Shown piece by piece: positions 6,023 to 9,475 of a stretch of 9,475 nucleotides of DNA. Made by a program: the position numbers and the translations under genes. Below the pieces are notes generated by a model. That model worked only from the letters and a program-made list of their open reading frames with translations. It made no database searches and was not told the DNA's origin. Numbering within the stretch: the first letter of the stretch is position 1; every line of letters begins with the position of its first letter. The DNA is from Candidatus Cloacimonadota bacterium (GTDB lineage Bacteria > Cloacimonadota > Cloacimonadia > Cloacimonadales > JAOZMQ01), in assembly GCA_029934195.1 (NCBI GenBank), contig JAOZMQ010000091.1, positions 1-9,475 on the forward strand, written 5' to 3'.

Positions 6023-7951
6023 TTACTTTCTTTTTATTACGATTGTCTGCATTATTTCTTTCATTGTTGTTTCCGAGAAGCAATAAAGTTTATAAATCCC
6101 GTTAGTAATTTCATTATCACATTCAGTAATTCCGTTCCATACTTCGATAGTTTTACCTTCATTGTACCAAATATTTTTCCTTAAAAGATATTTTCCTTCT
6201 AAATCGGTAATCCACCAATTAAGTTTTTCACCAATTTGTAGATCGAATTCAATTTTAATCTCATCCGTTCCGGAGATAGTTTTTATTAGAATTTCGATAG
6301 GCTGTTTTTTACTAATTAATTCTGCTTGAACAATATTACTTTCTTCGTTATTATAACTTATCAATTGATATTGATATTTTTTATGTGGTTCAACATCACT
6401 ATCAATCCAGTAATTGATTGAATCAGATACAATGTCGGTAAGCATAAATATTTCCATTTCCGACCAATCACTTTTGAGAATTTCTTTTTTATAAATTGAT
6501 ACAGATCGCTGGAGCTTATTCCATTGTAAAACGATTTTTTTTTGATTGCCGGAAGCTGATAAAAGAAAGTCATCATTCTGTTTTATATCGGAAATGTTAT
6601 TGTACAGTTTGAAATCAAATCTATTACTATTTTTATTCTTTTTTGAATTTTCAAAATCAGGATTTTTATAGATTATTTTGTTTTGATATTCCATTTTTAT
6701 TGTATAATTTTTTTCAGTTAATTTTGTGAATCCAAAAAAACCATTAGCATCTGTTAATTCTGATTGGTTATTATCAAGTAAGATTTTTACATTTTGAATT
6801 GGTTGCTGATTTTCATCCCAAGCATAGCCATAGATTGATGATTCGTTCTTTTTAATATCTGACACTTTTACTTTATTTTGAAAACAGTTTTTTTTCAAAT
6901 TTTTAAGGTACCCATTTTTTTTTGCACCTTCATAATAGAATAATGATAGTCCAGCAAAATTTTCTTTTCTAACTATGGAAATTTTGTCCTGAATTTTTGT
7001 TACAGGGTAATTTCCTTTTTGAGTCCAAGCACGAAGACCAACAATAATTTTTTCGTTAGTATCATAAATTGAGATATTATTGATAATCTTATTGAACTGA
7101 GAATTTGAACTTGAATAAGCCATTAAATATGCAGAATCAAGATAGCCTTCCTCTAACCATTTTGGCCAATTTTGTGAATAATCACCTCGTGCATAACGAA
7201 CATTTGCCATTACTGCTGCAGATATTTTTAACTCTGGGCGGATATTCTTAGCTTCAACATAAACTCTTTTCACAAAACGATTTATCTGCTCTTCTTTCCA
7301 CTTTTTCCAAGAAGATTTTGTCTCAAATTCTACTTGTGAAGAATAAATATTTCTTGAAATAGAATTGTATCCATATTTTGGTGAAGGATAACGAATATAA
7401 TCAAGATGCAAGCCATCTAAATTATAATTTGTAACCAAATCCAAAAGAACATTTGTTAAATAATCTTGAACTTCCGGTATTCCCGGATCTACAAATGCTC
7501 CTTCATGAGAATTATAAGGCATTTGAAAACCATCTTTATCGATTGTAATCCAATCCGGATGTTTAAAGAAAATATGTGATGACTGTAAATCACTGAGAAT
7601 ATGGGTGGTAGCTACAAATACTGTGACCCAAGCATGGATCTCAATATTGTGCTTTGCTGCTTTTTCCAAAAGATATTGTAAAGGATCAAAATCCTTATCT
7701 TTGAGAACATAGCAAGGTTTTTCCGGATTGTGATAAGTATTCTCACTTCTGTTAGGAACATACATTGTGTCACCGCGATAACGTACTTCAGCGAGAATTT
7801 GATTAAGATTATTTTCATGAACATCTTGAACTAAAGCATCAATTTTTTGGGGTGTATCGAGATCCCAAACAGTAGCCCAAATTGCTCGAATTTCTGCCTG
7901 TATCAATAAAACTTGGAAAAGAATGACTATAAGAATTATTTTTTTCTTCAT
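6023..7951 (-). CDS. Secreted GHL10-type glycosidase-like protein (DUF187 family) with C-terminal beta domains
   Basis: Extracytoplasmic glycoside-hydrolase-like protein of 642 residues, likely a TIM-barrel enzyme acting on glycan or peptidoglycan; the substrate is unknown. Residues 1-19 are a signal peptide (KKK then a hydrophobic run ending IQA). The mature part opens with EIRAIWATVWD (20-30), the usual GHL10 start, followed by LAEVRYRGDTMY (53-64), HAWVT (106-110), DPGIPEVQDYL (155-165) and the core motif DGLHLDYIRYPS (179-190), whose aspartates are the likely active-site residues. SLFYYEGA (336-343) ends the barrel. Residues about 370-430 resemble a carboxypeptidase-regulatory-like beta sandwich (YGYAWDENQQPI ... 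DANGFFGF). Residues 470-545 look fibronectin-III-like. Residues 560-642 resemble the FlgD-like beta domain found at the C-termini of secreted FCB-group proteins (WWITDLEGK, NGIYKLYCFS). The start overlaps the xseA stop as ATGA, so it is co-translated with xseA despite having no shared pathway. Confidence 0.88.
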   Translation of the reverse strand: MKKKIILIVILFQVLLIQAEIRAIWATVWDLDTPQKIDALVQDVHENNLNQILAEVRYRGDTMYVPNRSENTYHNPEKPCYVLKDKDFDPLQYLLEKAAKHNIEIHAWVTVFVATTHILSDLQSSHIFFKHPDWITIDKDGFQMPYNSHEGAFVDPGIPEVQDYLTNVLLDLVTNYNLDGLHLDYIRYPSPKYGYNSISRNIYSSQVEFETKSSWKKWKEEQINRFVKRVYVEAKNIRPELKISAAVMANVRYARGDYSQNWPKWLEEGYLDSAYLMAYSSSNSQFNKIINNISIYDTNEKIIVGLRAWTQKGNYPVTKIQDKISIVRKENFAGLSLFYYEGAKKNGYLKNLKKNCFQNKVKVSDIKKNESSIYGYAWDENQQPIQNVKILLDNNQSELTDANGFFGFTKLTEKNYTIKMEYQNKIIYKNPDFENSKKNKNSNRFDFKLYNNISDIKQNDDFLLSASGNQKKIVLQWNKLQRSVSIYKKEILKSDWSEMEIFMLTDIVSDSINYWIDSDVEPHKKYQYQLISYNNEESNIVQAELISKKQPIEILIKTISGTDEIKIEFDLQIGEKLNWWITDLEGKYLLRKNIWYNEGKTIEVWNGITECDNEITNGIYKLYCFSETTMKEIMQTIVIKRK

Positions 7952-9297
7952 TTTTTCTCTATTATTTTCTTAACATCACAAAGGCATTTCCCATCAGAGA
8001 GCAAAATATCAAGCTGTGAATTGATGGAAATATCTTTTACTGAATTGATGATTTTTTTTTGCTGTTGTAAGATACTGTATCCCCGTTTCAAAGCTTCATG
8101 TGGTGATAATTCCTGTAATTTAGTTTTTAAATTTTCTAATTTCCCCGAACGATTTACAATTACTTTTGAAATATTTTCATTTAAAGATCTTTGAATATTA
8201 ATTAATTTTATTTCATAAGTATGGATTTTTTTCTGTACATCGGTATTTACCTCAAAAGATAATTTTTCTCGAAGTGAATCAAAGTTATTTCTAATGCGTG
8301 CAATTTGACCAAATTTATATTCTAATTTTATGGAAGCTTCATCAAGACGTTGCTGATAAATTTGCAATATTTTTTTTGGATGATGTCTCTCTAATAAGTT
8401 ATTATATTTATTTATACTGCTTTTTTGTTCAAACAAATATTGTCTAATAGTCATGAGCATTTGATTTTTCAAAGCAAAAATATTCTTTATTAATTCGTCT
8501 TTATCCGGAACAGCCAATTCTGCCGCTGCTGATGGGGTTGGAGCACGTAAATCAGCAACAAAATCTGAGATTGTAAAATCAATTTCATGTCCAACTGCTG
8601 AAATAATAGGGATTTTTGATGCAAAAATAGCTCTTGCAAGTTGTTCATCATTGAAGCAAAATAAATCTTCTTGAGAACCGCCGCCTCGCCCAATAATAAT
8701 CAAATCAACACAACTTTTTTGATTGAAATATTCTATACCTTTGATAATTTCTTTTGATGCTAAATTTCCTTGTACATTTGCCGGATAAAGAAAAATATTG
8801 CATGGAAATCGACGGGAAAGGACATTTTTAATATCTTGAAAAGCTGCACCTGTAGCAGAAGTAACTACTCCAACATTCTCAGGAAAAGGAGGGATTTTTT
8901 TCTTATAAATTTTGTCAAAAATTCCTTCTTGATAAAGTTTTTCTTTCAATGCTTCAAATTTTGCTTGTAATTCTCCGATTCCGTAAGGAAACATGCGAGC
9001 TACATTTAATTGATAGCTACCACCTTTTTCATATAAAGTGATTTTTCCACCACATATCACCTTATCTCCGTTTTTAGGTTTGAAATTTAACAATCTATTC
9101 ATTCCTTTGAAAAACACACATTTCAAAGTTGAATTTGAATCTTTGATAGAAAAATAGATATGACCGGAATAGTGATGAGTGTAGTTTGCAATCTCTCCTT
9201 CCACAAATAAATTTGGGATAGAATTTTCTATTACATTTTTCAGATGTTTATTTATCTCGGAAACTGAAAAAACATTTTCATCTTGGTTAAGCATCAT
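7948..9297 (-). CDS. xseA: Exodeoxyribonuclease VII large subunit
   Basis: Catalytic subunit of exonuclease VII, which degrades single-stranded DNA from both ends into oligonucleotides and works in mismatch and crosslink repair in the cytoplasm. The 449 residues are the normal length. An N-terminal OB-fold (about 8-102: FSVSEINKHLK, VEGEIANYT, HIYFSIKD) binds ssDNA. The catalytic domain follows, with VGVVTSATGAAFQDI (142-156), GRGGGSQEDL (203-212), SAVGHEIDFTISDFVAD (233-249) and RAPTPSAAAE (251-260), all textbook ExoVII motifs. Residues about 265-395 form the long helical region that binds the small XseB subunits, closed by LSPHEALKRGYSIL (397-410). AAGGA lies 5 bases before the first ATG and 8 bases before the second (Met2, 9294), so Met2 may be the real start. 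The xseB gene, often adjacent, is not in this window. It is chromosomal core machinery rather than part of the defence-like cluster. Confidence 0.97.
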   Translation of the reverse strand: MMLNQDENVFSVSEINKHLKNVIENSIPNLFVEGEIANYTHHYSGHIYFSIKDSNSTLKCVFFKGMNRLLNFKPKNGDKVICGGKITLYEKGGSYQLNVARMFPYGIGELQAKFEALKEKLYQEGIFDKIYKKKIPPFPENVGVVTSATGAAFQDIKNVLSRRFPCNIFLYPANVQGNLASKEIIKGIEYFNQKSCVDLIIIGRGGGSQEDLFCFNDEQLARAIFASKIPIISAVGHEIDFTISDFVADLRAPTPSAAAELAVPDKDELIKNIFALKNQMLMTIRQYLFEQKSSINKYNNLLERHHPKKILQIYQQRLDEASIKLEYKFGQIARIRNNFDSLREKLSFEVNTDVQKKIHTYEIKLINIQRSLNENISKVIVNRSGKLENLKTKLQELSPHEALKRGYSILQQQKKIINSVKDISINSQLDILLSDGKCLCDVKKIIEKK

Positions 9298-9475
9298 TGT
9301 TATCCTTCTTATAAATTAGATAATGGACTGAAAACTTAGAAGATACAATAGTGTCAATGAAAAAGAGATTTTACAAGTTGAGAATAATTGTACTTCTTAA
9401 CAATGTTCAATTTACTATAGAATTGTTTCTTTCTGCTTGTGTTAACTAAATAGTATCGAACGAAAAGGAATTTTT
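9298..9475. other. Upstream region of xseA, no supported gene
   Basis: This region holds the AAGGA ribosome binding site of xseA (TCCTT on the plus strand at 9303-9307) and the promoter-like pair above. A plus-strand AAGGA at 9465-9469 close to the right edge could serve a divergent gene just outside. A minus-strand frame is open from the right edge to a TGA at 9354 (39 codons) and could be the tail of an upstream gene, but its residues resemble nothing I know. There is no terminator-like hairpin. Confidence 0.4.
9331..9357 (-). promoter_or_regulatory. Possible promoter for xseA
   Basis: The minus strand has TTGACA (9352-9357) and, 16 bases after its TTG, TAAGTTTT (9331-9338). That is one base off the TAnnTTTG -7 element of Bacteroidota-type promoters, whereas no sigma70-like TATAAT is found at the right spacing. 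It would give a leader of about 30 bases before the xseA start. This is weak pattern-level evidence only. Confidence 0.25.

Noticed and set aside
7913..8194. Plus-strand open frame of 93 codons across the xseA/GHL10 junction
   Set aside because: It is antisense to the end of xseA and the start of GHL10, both firmly supported, and its translation has no recognisable features.
9357..9449. Plus-strand 30-residue frame starting MKKR with a lipobox-like LSAC near its end
   Set aside because: It has no ribosome binding site, carries a charged residue inside the hydrophobic part, stops two residues after the cysteine and overlaps the likely xseA promoter. It looks like chance.
9354..9473. Minus-strand frame open from the right edge, possible tail of an upstream gene
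   Set aside because: It is only 39 codons, with no recognisable motif, in AT-rich DNA. It cannot be supported without sequence to the right.

Overview
This AT-rich window (by eye about one third G+C) carries seven genes, all read on the minus strand. In transcriptional order from right to left they are: xseA (exonuclease VII large subunit), a secreted GHL10-type glycosidase-like protein, an unrecognised 281-residue protein (here called A), two P-loop ATPases of the BrxC/BrxD (DUF2791) type (B and C), a frameshifted RhuM-family gene, and an Lhr-like DEAD/DEAH helicase that runs off the left edge. The organism cannot be fixed from this DNA. The low G+C, the secreted GHL10 protein with a C-terminal FlgD-like/sorting-type beta domain, and a possible TTG / TAnnTTTG promoter fit a bacterium of the wider FCB group, for example Cloacimonadota or a Bacteroidota relative. 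That placement is a low-confidence inference.

Right part (5935-9475): a 178-base upstream region with a possible promoter leads into xseA. The stop of xseA overlaps the start of the GHL10 gene (ATGA), so these two are translationally coupled. An 88-base gap follows. It holds a TTGACA hexamer inside a short inverted repeat and a strong Shine-Dalgarno sequence for gene A, and no convincing terminator.

Middle and left part (1-5934): genes A, B and C are almost continuous, with 2 and 3 bases between stop and start. After C comes a 92-base gap, a RhuM pseudogene, a 28-base gap and the helicase. A, B, C and the helicase look like one functional unit. A BrxD-like ATPase paired with an Lhr-like helicase is the hallmark of the BrxD/BrxHI pair of type 2 BREX and of three-gene Shango-like (TerB, ATPase, helicase) anti-phage systems. 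Here neither PglX, PglZ nor a TerB protein is visible. Instead there are two divergent ATPases, one with an N-terminal Tudor/SH3-like module, and an unassigned leader protein. This is the best candidate for an undescribed defence system in the window. A working model, which is inference, is that A recognises or recruits, the B/C ATPases form a regulatory complex (perhaps a hetero-oligomer), and the helicase is the motor acting on invading nucleic acid.

The RhuM gene sits as a probable insert between the ATPases and the helicase. It is split by a frameshift whose sequence can be read in both frames as family consensus, which is what loss of one copy of a 14-bp tandem duplication would leave. 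No tRNA, rRNA, CRISPR array, insertion sequence or attachment site was seen, and there is no gene-free stretch longer than about 180 bases.
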